Below, piece by piece: positions 9,200 through 18,590 of a stretch of DNA of 64,000 nt (positions are counted from its first letter, which is position 1; the number at the start of each line of letters is the position of its first letter). The notes under the pieces were generated by a model that was not told where the DNA came from, searched no databases, and saw nothing but the letters and a program-made list of their open reading frames with translations. Made by a program: the position numbers and the translations under genes. This DNA comes from Zunongwangia sp. HGR-M22 (lineage in GTDB: Bacteria; Bacteroidota; Bacteroidia; Flavobacteriales; Flavobacteriaceae), in the NCBI RefSeq assembly GCF_027594425.1, contig NZ_CP115159.1:3805001-3869000 (forward strand). Direction: 5' to 3'.

Positions 9200-9663
9200 C
9201 AATGCCAATTTTGTGCTCTTAATTTTAAAGCTGCACAAAGCACATCTTTTCTACTAATCATTCCAATTAATTTTCCGTTTTCTACTACCGGAAATCTTCT
9301 GTAGCTATTATTGAAGAAGAGCTGCGCACAATCAAAAATACTTATGTTTTTATCAATTACTGCAACATCGGTGCTCATATAATTTTCTATCGTCATATCG
9401 CCAATCGGCATATTGAAATAGCGGCTTTCTGAAATTTGTTTCATACAATCTGCGTCTGAAATTATTCCAATTAGCTCATATCGATCGTTAACCACCGGTG
9501 CACCAGAAATTTTGTTTTTAAGCAATGCTTCCATTACTTCTGCTACATATTGTTCTTTTTTAAATGTGATTAAAGTGGTAGTCATATAATCCCCTACCAT
9601 AATCGGCGCACTCTCTATTTTTACCGGTGCAGCGCGCTTTCCCTGAAAACTTTTAATTCCCAT
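9196..9663 (-). CDS. Two-CBS-domain protein
   Basis: 155 residues made of a tandem CBS pair (Bateman module). CBS1 spans ~23-80 (VGDYMTTTLITF ... GAPVVNDRYELIGIISDADC) and CBS2 spans ~90-148 (IENYMSTDVAVID ... RRFPVVENGKLIGMISRKDV). Such modules bind adenine nucleotides and act as sensors. No catalytic or transport domain is attached, so the partner is unknown. The stop codon overlaps that of the convergent zinc-finger gene. Confidence 0.9.
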   Translation of the reverse strand: MGIKSFQGKRAAPVKIESAPIMVGDYMTTTLITFKKEQYVAEVMEALLKNKISGAPVVNDRYELIGIISDADCMKQISESRYFNMPIGDMTIENYMSTDVAVIDKNISIFDCAQLFFNNSYRRFPVVENGKLIGMISRKDVLCAALKLRAQNWHC

Positions 9664-9793
9664 AATTGTAAAATTTTGATTACTAATTACTTAAATATAA
9701 TAAATTTTGATATATTTTTAAAGTATTACAAATTATCGGGTTAATTTTTAGAAGTATAGTATCTTTATTTTTTCTGAAATTAAATGCCTATTA

Positions 9794-12106
9794 ATGTCTA
9801 AAAATCTCCAAGCTTTAATTGCCTTACTCCTTATAAGTTTTTGCTGTTGGTTAAGTGATCACAGCCTTAAACCATCAAGCATTCCAGAAGATGTCCCAGA
9901 GAATAAATTTTCTGTTAATCGAGCATTCCAGCACGTAGAAAAAATTGGGGAATCTGCTCATTATTTAGGAAGTGCTGCACATAGTTCTGTAAGAAATTAT
10001 ATCGTTAACGAACTTCAAAACCTAGGCTTAGAAGTACAAACACAAGAAGATTTTGTATTAAATGAAAATGCTGTTCTTAGCCGACCACAAAACATTTTAA
10101 CCCGAATTGAAGGTAGCGGAAATGGTAATGCACTAGTTTTAATGACGCATTACGACAGCCAGCCACATTCTTCGCACGGTGCTAGTGATGCCGGCAGCGG
10201 CGTCGCAACAATCCTAGAGGGCATTCGAGCTTTTATTGCTGAAGGAAATTCTCCTAAAAACGATATTATCATCTTATTTACAGATGCTGAAGAAATCGGA
10301 CTTATGGGAGCCGAGCTGTTTATCAAAGAACACCCCTGGGCGAAAGACGCTAAACTTGCTTTAAATTTTGAAGCACGTGGTAGCGGTGGCAGCTCATTTA
10401 TGCTATTAGAAACCAATGCCGGGAACGCAGAGCTCATCAATGCATTTAAGGATGCTAAAGTACCGTTTCCTACTACAAATTCGCTTGCTTATAGCGTTTA
10501 CAAACTTTTACCAAACGATACAGATCTTACGATTCTTAGAGAATTTGGAAATATCAACGGTTTCAATTTTGCATTTATTGGGGATCATTTCGATTATCAT
10601 ACCGCCAATGACGTTCCAAAAAACTTAGATCTTGAAACGCTGGCACACCAGGGCGATTATCTAATGCCTCTACTCTATTATTTTCAGGATATAGATCTCG
10701 ATAAATTAACTTCAGATCAAGATCTATTATATTTCAATCTACCATTTGGCCAATTTATCACTTATCCTTTTGCCTGGATTATCCCAATGCTCATCGTGGC
10801 TTTGGTATTATTTTTCGCTGTGGTCGTATTCGGATTATTTAAAAAGCAGCTAAGCGTTAAGGCGATATTTAAAGGTTTTGTACCATATTTTTTAAGCTTA
10901 ATTTTAGGCGGACTTTTAGTATTTGGACTTTGGAAATTCTGTCTTTATATCTATCCTGAATATTCAGAAATGCTCCATGGCTTTACTTACAATGGTTACA
11001 GCTATATCACTGCAGCCGTTCTTTTGAGTCTTACTGTTGTGTTTTTTGTTTATCATAAATTTTATACTGAAGATAAAACAGCTTCACAATTTGTCGCTCC
11101 TTTGTTTTTCTGGATTCTCATTTGTGCTTTACTCGCTTTTGGTTTAAAAGGCGCTGCTTACTTTATAATTCCGGCTTATTTTGGAATCATACAATTGTTT
11201 TTGATGATCCGCTTAAAACAACCCAACCTTATTTTAAATACTGTTTTAAGCTTACCTGCATTATTTATTTTATTTCCGTTCATTCAAATGTTTCCGGTGG
11301 CTCTGGGTCTAAAAATGCTCTTTTTGGCAAGTATTTTAAGTATTTTACTATTCAGTCTATTTTTACCGGTTTTTGGCTATTTCAGTAAAAAAGATCTACT
11401 TGCCGTATTGGTGTTTATTGGCTTCAATATAGCTATGTTCTATGCTCATTTTACTTCAGAATTTACTTCAGAAAAACCTAAGCCCAATAGTTTGGTCTAT
11501 TTATTTGATGCCGATGAAGATAAAGCCAACTGGTTTTCTTACGACGCGATGCCTGATGAATGGACCACGCAGTATTTTGGTAAAGAACCGGTAAGTTTAA
11601 CCAATATTGAAGCGAAATTCAGCAGCAAATATAATTCTGGCTTTACCTGGAGAAGCGATGCGCCAAAGATCGATATTCAAGCACCGGGAATTGTACTTCA
11701 GAAAACAGATAGCACAACTAACGAATTTCAATATTCATTAAAAATAGCGCCAAATCGAGATGCAAAACGCTTAGAAATTTATACGGAAAATTTAACTGAT
11801 TTCAATGAATTTGAAGTTAATGGACATACTCCTGAAAATGTAAAACTTGGTGAAGAAGAATTCAATATGTTTACACGCAGATGGAGAAACCGATTGCTGA
11901 GCTATTATATTTCGAGCAAAGATACGCTTAGAATGAATTTTAGTTTAGACAAATCGAAATCGGCCGAATTCATTTTATACGAATCTAGCTACGATCTTTT
12001 GGAAAATACGAAACTAAATGTACCAAAACGTTCTGAAAACATGATCCCAAAACCTTTTGTGCTAAATGATGCGGTGATTTATAAAAAGAGAATTGTTTTG
12101 GAGTAG
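9794..12106 (+). CDS. Membrane-bound M28 zinc aminopeptidase
   Basis: 770 residues. One N-terminal membrane helix is followed by an M28 peptidase domain (~40-320) and then about eight predicted membrane helices (~325-560) with a soluble C-terminal beta-rich domain. Zinc-ligand candidates follow the M28 order: His119 in HYDSQPH, Asp132 in ASDAGSG, Glu166/167 in DAEEIG, Glu193 in FEARG and His269 in DHFDYHT. The layout parallels Fxna/ERMP1-type M28 proteins, whose catalytic domain faces the extracytoplasmic side. The stop codon (gag TAG) lies inside the start of a dispersed repeat, so the last residue may come from repeat DNA. Confidence 0.9.
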   Translation: MSKNLQALIALLLISFCCWLSDHSLKPSSIPEDVPENKFSVNRAFQHVEKIGESAHYLGSAAHSSVRNYIVNELQNLGLEVQTQEDFVLNENAVLSRPQNILTRIEGSGNGNALVLMTHYDSQPHSSHGASDAGSGVATILEGIRAFIAEGNSPKNDIIILFTDAEEIGLMGAELFIKEHPWAKDAKLALNFEARGSGGSSFMLLETNAGNAELINAFKDAKVPFPTTNSLAYSVYKLLPNDTDLTILREFGNINGFNFAFIGDHFDYHTANDVPKNLDLETLAHQGDYLMPLLYYFQDIDLDKLTSDQDLLYFNLPFGQFITYPFAWIIPMLIVALVLFFAVVVFGLFKKQLSVKAIFKGFVPYFLSLILGGLLVFGLWKFCLYIYPEYSEMLHGFTYNGYSYITAAVLLSLTVVFFVYHKFYTEDKTASQFVAPLFFWILICALLAFGLKGAAYFIIPAYFGIIQLFLMIRLKQPNLILNTVLSLPALFILFPFIQMFPVALGLKMLFLASILSILLFSLFLPVFGYFSKKDLLAVLVFIGFNIAMFYAHFTSEFTSEKPKPNSLVYLFDADEDKANWFSYDAMPDEWTTQYFGKEPVSLTNIEAKFSSKYNSGFTWRSDAPKIDIQAPGIVLQKTDSTTNEFQYSLKIAPNRDAKRLEIYTENLTDFNEFEVNGHTPENVKLGEEEFNMFTRRWRNRLLSYYISSKDTLRMNFSLDKSKSAEFILYESSYDLLENTKLNVPKRSENMIPKPFVLNDAVIYKKRIVLE

Positions 12107-12257
12107 TTAGAATTGAGACAGGAGACAAGAGACAAGAGACAAGAGACAAGAGACAAGAGACAAGATGTTTAAGAAAGTTAAATAATATAGACATATGGTA
12201 AATAGTCTTTTTTCTATTATCTAACAGCGAAGCGGTCTCTAATCTAAAAATAAAATT
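12101..12257 (+). repeat. Stop-to-start junction repeat with a (GAGACAA)6 array
   Basis: The element begins GAGTAGTTAGAATTGAGACA, supplying the TAG stop of the M28 gene. It continues as six perfect copies of GAGACAA at 12122-12163 and ends with a box at 12220-12246 (contains AGCGAAGCGGTCT). The next start codon is at 12258, so the repeat fills the whole gap between the two genes. Confidence 0.75.
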
Positions 12258-13058
12258 ATGCAAATTTCAATATTAGGATGTGGTTGGTTAGGTCTTCCAC
12301 TGGCAAAAAAATTAGTAGAAGATGGTTATTCTTTAAAAGGATCGACCACCACTCAAGTAAAAATGAAGAAATTATCTGATGCCGGGATTACGCCTTATCA
12401 TCTCGAGCTTTATGAAAACGGTGTGCAGGGTGATATTCAATCTTTTTTATCGGGATCTGAAATTCTTCTAATAGATATTCCGCCTGGATTGCGAAAAAAT
12501 CCTGAAATTAACTTCACTTCTAAAATCACCAATATTATTTCAAATATTGAATATTCAGGTATCCAAAAAGTGATCTTTGTAAGTTCTACAAGTGTTTTTG
12601 AAGATCAAGAAAATTTCCCTGAATATACGGAAGAATCCAAAACCAATGGAACATCCAAAGCCGCAAAACAACTAATTGACTGCGAACATGCTTTGTGTAA
12701 TAATCAAAATTTTTCAACCAGTGTGATAAGATTTGGAGGATTAATTAGCAAAGATCGCCATCCGGTAACCATGCTCTCTGGAAGAAGCGGAGTTAAAAAT
12801 GGAGATGCTCCCGCAAATCTTATTCAACGTGACGATTGTATTGCTTTAATTTCACAAATTATCAAAAATGATGAATTTGGAACTGTTTTTAACGCAGCTT
12901 ATCCAGAACATCCTAAAAAAGCGGACTATTACACCAAAGAAGCGAAATCCAGAAATATAAAAGCTCCTGAATATGACCAAAATCAATCTTCTAAAGGGAA
13001 AATAATCTCTTCTGTAAATTTAGAAAAGATTGGATTTGAGTTTGAACATGAGATTTGA
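12258..13058 (+). CDS. NAD(P)-dependent epimerase/dehydratase-like protein
   Basis: 266 residues of the extended SDR type, similar in layout to YeeZ-like proteins. The N-terminal dinucleotide-binding loop is GCGWLGLPLA (residues 7-16). A second conserved strand KVIFVSSTSVFED matches the epimerase SSxxVY region, but no YxxxK pair follows; the stretch reads ...SKAAKQL. Substrate unknown. The TGA stop sits in a GAGATTTGAGATGTGAG tract typical of the neighbouring repeat family. Confidence 0.8.
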   Translation: MQISILGCGWLGLPLAKKLVEDGYSLKGSTTTQVKMKKLSDAGITPYHLELYENGVQGDIQSFLSGSEILLIDIPPGLRKNPEINFTSKITNIISNIEYSGIQKVIFVSSTSVFEDQENFPEYTEESKTNGTSKAAKQLIDCEHALCNNQNFSTSVIRFGGLISKDRHPVTMLSGRSGVKNGDAPANLIQRDDCIALISQIIKNDEFGTVFNAAYPEHPKKADYYTKEAKSRNIKAPEYDQNQSSKGKIISSVNLEKIGFEFEHEI

Positions 13059-13084
13059 GATGTGAGCATTGAGAAGTTATAAAA

Positions 13085-13117
13085 AAACCTCACAGGTTTT
13101 AAAAACCTGTGAGGTTT
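13085..13117. terminator. Bidirectional terminator between converging genes
   Basis: A perfect 16-bp inverted repeat (AAACCTCACAGGTTTT and its complement) lies between the SDR-like gene and the converging RidA-family gene, with an A run on one side. A related but imperfect sequence (CCTGCAAGGTTTTTAAACCTT) occurs at about 24638, which hints at a repeat family used as terminators. Confidence 0.8.
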
Positions 13118-13130
13118 GATTTTACTACCA

Positions 13131-13520
13131 TTATTTAACTACAGTAGCTTCAAATTCGACTTTTAAGGTTTCAAAAAGAACTTGCACCTCAAGTACTGTT
13201 GAGGTTTGCTTGATACCATGTTTAATAATCCAGTTCTGAAAAACATCAAAATTATTAAATAATTCTTCTGATGAAGTCGTGTAAATATTTAATCGAACGA
13301 TATCTTTGCATTTATAATCAGCTTCCTCAATAACTTTTTCCAAATTATCTAAAGCCTGATTCATCTGACTTCTCATACCTTCTTTACTCGAAACACCGTT
13401 GGCATCTATCGCAGTTTGTCCTGAAACGTAGAGTGTACTCGCTACGTTCTTTACTTCTGTTGCTTGCACATAATTTCGGGCATCCTGCCATTTCCAAGGA
13501 TTAATAATACATTTTTCCAT
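13131..13520 (-). CDS. RidA/YjgF-family protein lacking the catalytic arginine
   Basis: 129 residues with the RidA trimer fold: LYVSGQTAID, QMNQALDNLEKVIEEAD, and a C-terminal LKVEFEATV strand. Canonical RidA deaminates reactive enamines and needs an arginine in the VEVARLP segment. Here the segment reads LEVQVLF, with Val114 at the arginine position, so imine deaminase activity is unlikely. This fits the divergent Rid subgroups that keep the fold but change function. It is downstream of a Crp-like gene and has a CRP-like palindrome 76-91 nt before its start codon. Confidence 0.85.
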   Translation of the reverse strand: MEKCIINPWKWQDARNYVQATEVKNVASTLYVSGQTAIDANGVSSKEGMRSQMNQALDNLEKVIEEADYKCKDIVRLNIYTTSSEELFNNFDVFQNWIIKHGIKQTSTVLEVQVLFETLKVEFEATVVK

Positions 13521-13595
13521 TTCATTCTAATTATCGCTGCATTTGCAGCCGTTATTATTATGGCAGCAAAGATCTAAGGAACACTTTTACCTTTG

Positions 13596-13611
13596 TGTGA
13601 TATAGATCACG
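13596..13611. promoter_or_regulatory. CRP-like palindromic operator upstream of the RidA-family gene
   Basis: TGTGATATAGATCACG contains TGTGA-N6-TCAC, the classical CRP half-site pattern with the right spacing. It lies between the Crp-like gene and the RidA-family gene, both on the minus strand. The Crp-like protein ends in SRETLSR, keeping the Arg-Glu-...-Arg contacts that E. coli CRP uses for this sequence. Confidence 0.55.
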
Positions 13612-13635
13612 ATTATAAAAAATGAGGAAAAAAAT

Positions 13636-14199
13636 TTAATGCTGAAGTCTACTTAAGGTTTCTCTGGAAACGCCTAAATAAGAAGCTAAAAGTCTTTTAG
13701 GAACACGCTGAAATAAGGATGGATTCTGTTCAAATAATTGCTGATATTTTTCCTGAGCGTCTAAGGTAAGCAGTGAGATAATTCGATTTTGTGCCGCAGT
13801 ATTCCCAGAGTTTGATTTTTCAAGAAAAAAATAAGCCATTTTGGGCATTTTAGCGATCAGTTTTTGATAGTTCTCCAAACTAAGCGCGTACACCTTGGTA
13901 TCTTCAAGGCACTGCAAGGACATTTTTGCTTTGGATTTTGTGAAGTAAGCTGAAAAATCACTTTCCCACCAGTTTTCCATCGCAAAAGAAACAATATGCT
14001 CCTTCCCGCTTTCATCCTGATAGATCAATTTTAAAAGTCCGGAAACTATAAAATAGCAATCCTGAACATATTCTCCTTGCCGAATAAGGAGATCTTTCTT
14101 TTTATATTCTTCAAATGAAAAATACGATGCTATTAGCCTAGATTCTTCATCACTAAGCGAAATATTTTCTTCAATATGTCTTCTTAGTTTTTCTTTCAT
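13636..14199 (-). CDS. Crp/Fnr-family transcription regulator
   Basis: 187 residues. The N-terminal cNMP-binding beta-barrel (~20-120) has the FEEYKKKDLLIRQGEYVQDCYFIVSGLLKL pattern of Bacteroidota Crp-like proteins. No FNR-type cysteine cluster is present. A central dimer helix (~125-150) leads to a C-terminal helix-turn-helix, RVPKRLLASYLGVSRETLSRL. The recognition helix has SRETLSR, close to SRETVGR of CRP. The protein ends only two residues after the helix, so the wing is missing or very short. Likely target: the adjacent RidA-family gene, inferred from a CRP-like site between them. Confidence 0.88.
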   Translation of the reverse strand: MKEKLRRHIEENISLSDEESRLIASYFSFEEYKKKDLLIRQGEYVQDCYFIVSGLLKLIYQDESGKEHIVSFAMENWWESDFSAYFTKSKAKMSLQCLEDTKVYALSLENYQKLIAKMPKMAYFFLEKSNSGNTAAQNRIISLLTLDAQEKYQQLFEQNPSLFQRVPKRLLASYLGVSRETLSRLQH

Positions 14200-14381
14200 T
14201 TTCTAGACTAGACTTTTTTATTAATCTTAAAATATGCTCAGACTGTAAATCGAATCATCAAATTCATTCTCCTTCAATTAAAAAAACTTAGCTTCCAAGA
14301 TAATTCTCTGGATAATGAGGTTTAAATCTTTTTCAGCTTTAATTATATTGTAAGTCCGCTTTATCGTGATTCTTGTATTTC

Positions 14382-14510
14382 CGTCACCCTGAATTTGACA
14401 TTTAAGAATTGAAATGGGTAGTTTCGTCATTCCGGACTTGATCCGGAATCTCATACTAAATTGATATTAAAATATTTAGGATGAGACCCTGAATCGAGTT
14501 CAGGGTGACG
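14382..14510. repeat. REPIN-like inverted pair, copy 2, with an extra partial unit
   Basis: The forward unit at 14425-14454 has stem TTCCGG/CCGGAA around ACTTGAT. The reverse unit at 14481-14510 has stem CCCTGA/TCAGGG on its own strand. A truncated forward unit lies at 14382-14400. The elements sit in the 382-nt gap 14200-14581 between the Crp-like gene and mfd; nothing else was recognised there. Confidence 0.85.
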
Positions 14511-14581
14511 GTAATTTATTATGAAGCATAACGGATATTCAAATGTTTAGTTGACAAAAAGCGAATAATAAATAAATCATC

Positions 14582-17500
14582 CTAAGCCTCCACTTCCTCC
14601 TTCTTCTTTCTAAAATCTAAAGGCTGTAAAGCTTTCAAGGCTTTATAAATAGAATTAATTTTATCGAAAGTCAGTAACAATCGTAAACCGTTTCGGGTTT
14701 TCTTCTCTTTCATCTTACAAGCCTGAGGATGCGACTGTACGTATTGTAAAACTTTAGTGAAATTAGCGGTTTGATAGAAACGTGATTGCTGATCGGCAAT
14801 AAAATAGCCTATCAATTTATTTTGTTTCATAATAATGCGTTCTAAACCAATTTTAGAAGCGATCCATTTGATGCGGACACTATTCAGTAAATCTACCGCA
14901 GATACCGGTAATTCTCCAAAACGATCGACCAATTCTGCTTCAAATTTTTCTAATTCTTCTTCGGTTTTTAATTCGTTTAGCTTTGTATATAAATTCAGGC
15001 GTTCTGCAATGTTATTGATGTAATCGTCCGGAAACAGAATTTCAAAATCAGTATCGATCTGGGTATCTTTTACAAAGTCCTTATCTTCAATATCCTCTTC
15101 ATCGTAAAGATCTTTAAATTCATTTTCCTTCAGTTCATCAATCGCTTCCGCAAGAATTTTCTGATAGGTATCAAAACCAATTTCGTTAATAAATCCACTT
15201 TGTTCACCACCCAATAAATCTCCGGCACCACGAATTTCTAAATCTTTCATTGCAATATTGAATCCGCTTCCCAATTCAGAAAATTGCTCTAAAGCCGTCA
15301 TTCGTTTACGCGCTTCTTCAGTCATTGCAGAATATGGTGGCGTTATAAAATAACAAAAGGCTTTTTTATTGCTTCGTCCTACGCGACCCCGCATTTGGTG
15401 CAAATCAGACAGTCCGAAATTATTCGCATTATTAATAAAAATCGTATTCGCGTTGGTCACATCCAATCCACTTTCAATAATTGTAGTCGACACCAGCACA
15501 TCAAATTCGCCATTAATAAAACTCAGCATTAACTTCTCCAGCTTCTTCCCTTCCATTTGTCCGTGGCCAATGCCTACTTTCGCATCGGGCACTAAACGCT
15601 GAATCATCCCGGCAACTTCCTTAATATTTTCTATTCGATTATGAATAAAAAATACCTGTCCGCTGCGCTGAATTTCATATAAAACCGCATCTCGAATAGT
15701 TTCTTCGGAAAAACGGATCACATTCGATTCGATCGGGTAACGGTTGGGTGGCGGAGTAGTAATAGTCGATAAATCTCTTGCTGCCATCAAGCTAAACTGA
15801 AGCGTACGCGGAATTGGCGTTGCTGTAAGCGTTAAGGTATCTACATTTTCTTTAATCGTTTTCAGCTTATCTTTTACCGATACACCAAATTTCTGCTCTT
15901 CATCAACAATCAGTAATCCAAGATCTTTAAATTTAACCGACTTGTTCACTAATTGATGCGTCCCGATAATAATATCTACCGTTCCTTTTTCAAGATCGGC
16001 AAGGGTTTCGCGACGTTCTTTGGCGGTTCTAAATCTGTTTAAATAATCAACCGTTACCGGTAAATCTTTTAAACGTTCTGAAAAAGTTTGATGATGCTGA
16101 AACGCTAAAATCGTTGTGGGCACTAAAACTGCAACCTGTTTGCCATTATCTACCGCTTTAAAAGCCGCACGAATGGCAACTTCTGTCTTCCCAAAACCAA
16201 CGTCTCCACAAACCAATCGGTCCATTGGGCGTTCGTTTTCCATATCTTTTTTCACTGCTTCGGTGGCCGTACTTTGGTCTGGCGTATCTTCATATAAAAA
16301 AGAAGCTTCCAGCTCGTGTTGCAAATACGAATCGGGACCGTAAGCAAAACCTTTCTGCAAACGGCGTTTAGCATATAATTCAATTAAATTATAAGCAATG
16401 TGTTTAACACGAGCTTTGGTCTTTTTCTTCAGGTTTTTCCAGGCATTACTACCCAGTTTAAAAATTTTAGGCTCTTTCCCGTCTTTTCCGTTGTATTTTG
16501 AAATTTTATGTAGCGAGTGAATACTCAAATACAGAATATCGCGCTCACCATAAATCAGTTTTATCGCTTCCTGTTTTTTACCTTCAACATCTATTTTTTG
16601 TAGTCCCCCAAACTTTCCAATTCCGTGATCAATATGTGTTACATAATCGCCAACGGTAAGATTAGTCAATTCTTTCAGCGTTATCGCTTGCTTTTTCGCA
16701 TAGCCGTTTTTTAAGCTGAATTTATGGTAACGCTCAAAAATTTGATGATCGGTATAACAAACATTCTTTGACTGCTCATCTATAAATCCTTGAAATAAAG
16801 AAAGTACTACCGTCTTGTATTTTACCTCTTTCTCCTGATCTTTAAATATATCGTGGAAACGCTTCGCCTGCTGTTCGCTTCCGCAGAAAATATAATTGGT
16901 ATATCCTTTTTCCTGGTTTTCGATTAGATTATTGATCAATAAATCGAACTGTTTATTGAAAGATGGCTGCGGAGTCACATAAAACACGATCTCCTTCTTC
17001 GGTTTTAGATAGGCCTGATTGCTTAATTCTGCTACCGAAAACCCTAATAATTGTTTATTTATTAATTCTGAAGTACAAAAAAGTTCCTGGGGTTCACTTT
17101 GTTTAATTTCTCCTGAAATTTTCTGAAATGCCTCTTCAGCTTTCTCAAAAAGTTTGTCCATTTGTGCTGAAAAAAGATCGAGATTTTTTACGAAAATCAA
17201 GGTGTCTTCAGCAATATATTTTAAGAAGCTTTCTCTTACCTCATCGAGCTTTTTATGCTCGACATTCGGCATTATCGAAATCTTATTTACCTTATCGGTA
17301 GAAAGCTGTGATTCTACATCGAAACTCCGAATGCTATCGACTTCATCCCCAAAAAATTCGATTCGGTACGGCTCGTCATTACTAAACGAAAATACATCAA
17401 TAATCCCACCACGTACTGAAAATTCGCCTGGTTCGGTTACGAAATCTACTCGCTTGAATTTGTATTCAAATAAGACTTCATTGACAAAATCGATCGAAAG

Positions 17501-17959
17501 CTCATCGTTTATTTTAATTTTCAGCGTACTTCTATCAAGCTCTTTTCGAGTAACGACTTTTTCAAAAAGTGCATCGGGATAAGTAACGATCACCGCCGGT
17601 TTTTTACGCGAATTAATTCGGTTTAAAACCTCGGCACGTAAAAGCACATTGGCATTATCGGTTTCTTCAATCTGATATGGCCTGCGGTAGCTGCCCGGAT
17701 AGAACAACACCTTGTCTTCTCCAATTAACTGTTCTAAATCATTTAAGTGATATGCCGCTTCTTCTTTATCATTTAAAATCAATAAAAAAGGACGTTGAGC
17801 TTCTTTAAAAGCATTGGCCACCACAAAAGAAAGTGCGGAGCCTACAAGACCTTTTAGATGAATTTTATCGGTATTTTTTTCAGAAACGGCAATAGCGTCC
17901 CGCAATTCCTGCTGTTGCGGGGATTGTGCAAAACTTTGGGCGATGGTAGATGTACTCAT
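14582..17959 (-). CDS. mfd: Transcription-repair coupling factor Mfd
   Basis: 1125 residues, the usual Mfd length. Mfd displaces RNA polymerase stalled at DNA damage and recruits UvrA. Domain order is visible: an N-terminal UvrB-homology region, then the CarD-type RNA-polymerase-interacting domain (LTNLTVGDYVTHIDHGIGKF), then the translocase with Walker A CGDVGFGKTE near residues 584-592 and the DEEQ box (VDEEQKFGV) near 687. Motif III TATPIPRTL, QMRGRVGRS and the C-terminal TRCF domain follow. ATG 17959 gives MSTSTIAQSF, a plausible start. No SOS-like box was recognised. Confidence 0.97.
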   Translation of the reverse strand: MSTSTIAQSFAQSPQQQELRDAIAVSEKNTDKIHLKGLVGSALSFVVANAFKEAQRPFLLILNDKEEAAYHLNDLEQLIGEDKVLFYPGSYRRPYQIEETDNANVLLRAEVLNRINSRKKPAVIVTYPDALFEKVVTRKELDRSTLKIKINDELSIDFVNEVLFEYKFKRVDFVTEPGEFSVRGGIIDVFSFSNDEPYRIEFFGDEVDSIRSFDVESQLSTDKVNKISIMPNVEHKKLDEVRESFLKYIAEDTLIFVKNLDLFSAQMDKLFEKAEEAFQKISGEIKQSEPQELFCTSELINKQLLGFSVAELSNQAYLKPKKEIVFYVTPQPSFNKQFDLLINNLIENQEKGYTNYIFCGSEQQAKRFHDIFKDQEKEVKYKTVVLSLFQGFIDEQSKNVCYTDHQIFERYHKFSLKNGYAKKQAITLKELTNLTVGDYVTHIDHGIGKFGGLQKIDVEGKKQEAIKLIYGERDILYLSIHSLHKISKYNGKDGKEPKIFKLGSNAWKNLKKKTKARVKHIAYNLIELYAKRRLQKGFAYGPDSYLQHELEASFLYEDTPDQSTATEAVKKDMENERPMDRLVCGDVGFGKTEVAIRAAFKAVDNGKQVAVLVPTTILAFQHHQTFSERLKDLPVTVDYLNRFRTAKERRETLADLEKGTVDIIIGTHQLVNKSVKFKDLGLLIVDEEQKFGVSVKDKLKTIKENVDTLTLTATPIPRTLQFSLMAARDLSTITTPPPNRYPIESNVIRFSEETIRDAVLYEIQRSGQVFFIHNRIENIKEVAGMIQRLVPDAKVGIGHGQMEGKKLEKLMLSFINGEFDVLVSTTIIESGLDVTNANTIFINNANNFGLSDLHQMRGRVGRSNKKAFCYFITPPYSAMTEEARKRMTALEQFSELGSGFNIAMKDLEIRGAGDLLGGEQSGFINEIGFDTYQKILAEAIDELKENEFKDLYDEEDIEDKDFVKDTQIDTDFEILFPDDYINNIAERLNLYTKLNELKTEEELEKFEAELVDRFGELPVSAVDLLNSVRIKWIASKIGLERIIMKQNKLIGYFIADQQSRFYQTANFTKVLQYVQSHPQACKMKEKKTRNGLRLLLTFDKINSIYKALKALQPLDFRKKKEEVEA

Positions 17960-18191
17960 TGCTGCAAAGATAATTGCTGTAGGAAAGCTTCACAACTGAC
18001 TATGAATTTTTTAACATTGATTTTAATTAGAAATGAGATACGAGAATAGAAAACAAAAAATACACCTTATCGCGGTTTATAACAAAAAGATATGAATCCT
18101 AAATTATTATCGACTCTATTCTAAATAAATATTTTACAATTTTCATAACAGCGATTCCGTCACAAAGAATGTAATTTCAAAAAAAATTATA

Positions 18192-18590
18192 ATGTCTAAC
18201 CACCAGCTTGCTTTTCTAATGGCCAGAATCACTTTGGGAATTAATTTTTTCCTACACGGTTTTGTAAGAATACCTAAATTGGAAGCTTTTGCCAATGGAC
18301 TCACACAGGGTTTCAAAGGCACAATGCTTCCCTTGGCTTTAGTTGAAATGATTGCTTACGCAATACCATTTATTGAAGTAATCTTAGGTGTGCTTATCAT
18401 TTTTGGAATTGCCAGCAAAAAAAGCCTAACAGCAACGGCCATTTTTATAATCATGCTCATCACAGGCTGTGCATTTAAAGAAGATTGGAGTGCGATAGGA
18501 ACACAAATGTTGTACGCGCTATTTATCTTTTTTCTTATAAAAAATCTGAAATATGAAGTTTGGGCGGTGAAGAAAAGTAGTAGTGAGTAG
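18192..18590 (+). CDS. DoxX-family membrane protein
   Basis: 132 residues with four predicted membrane helices (~5-25, 45-68, 75-95, 100-120). DoxX-like features include the N-terminal ARITLGINFFLHGFVRIPKL segment and the central PFIEVILGVLIIFGI helix. Members of this loose family have been linked to oxidative stress, but the activity is mostly undefined. The final residues SSSE and the TAG stop lie inside a GTAGTGAGTAGTTAGAATTG repeat, so the C-terminus was probably set by the repeat. Confidence 0.82.
   Translation: MSNHQLAFLMARITLGINFFLHGFVRIPKLEAFANGLTQGFKGTMLPLALVEMIAYAIPFIEVILGVLIIFGIASKKSLTATAIFIIMLITGCAFKEDWSAIGTQMLYALFIFFLIKNLKYEVWAVKKSSSE

Noticed and set aside
12122-12163. Regular short repeats as a possible CRISPR array
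   Set aside because: The units are 7 nt, directly adjacent, with no spacers, and no cas genes are in the window.
14835-17582. Several open frames on the plus strand opposite mfd
   Set aside because: They overlap an unmistakable gene, have no recognisable domains and are typical antisense shadows.
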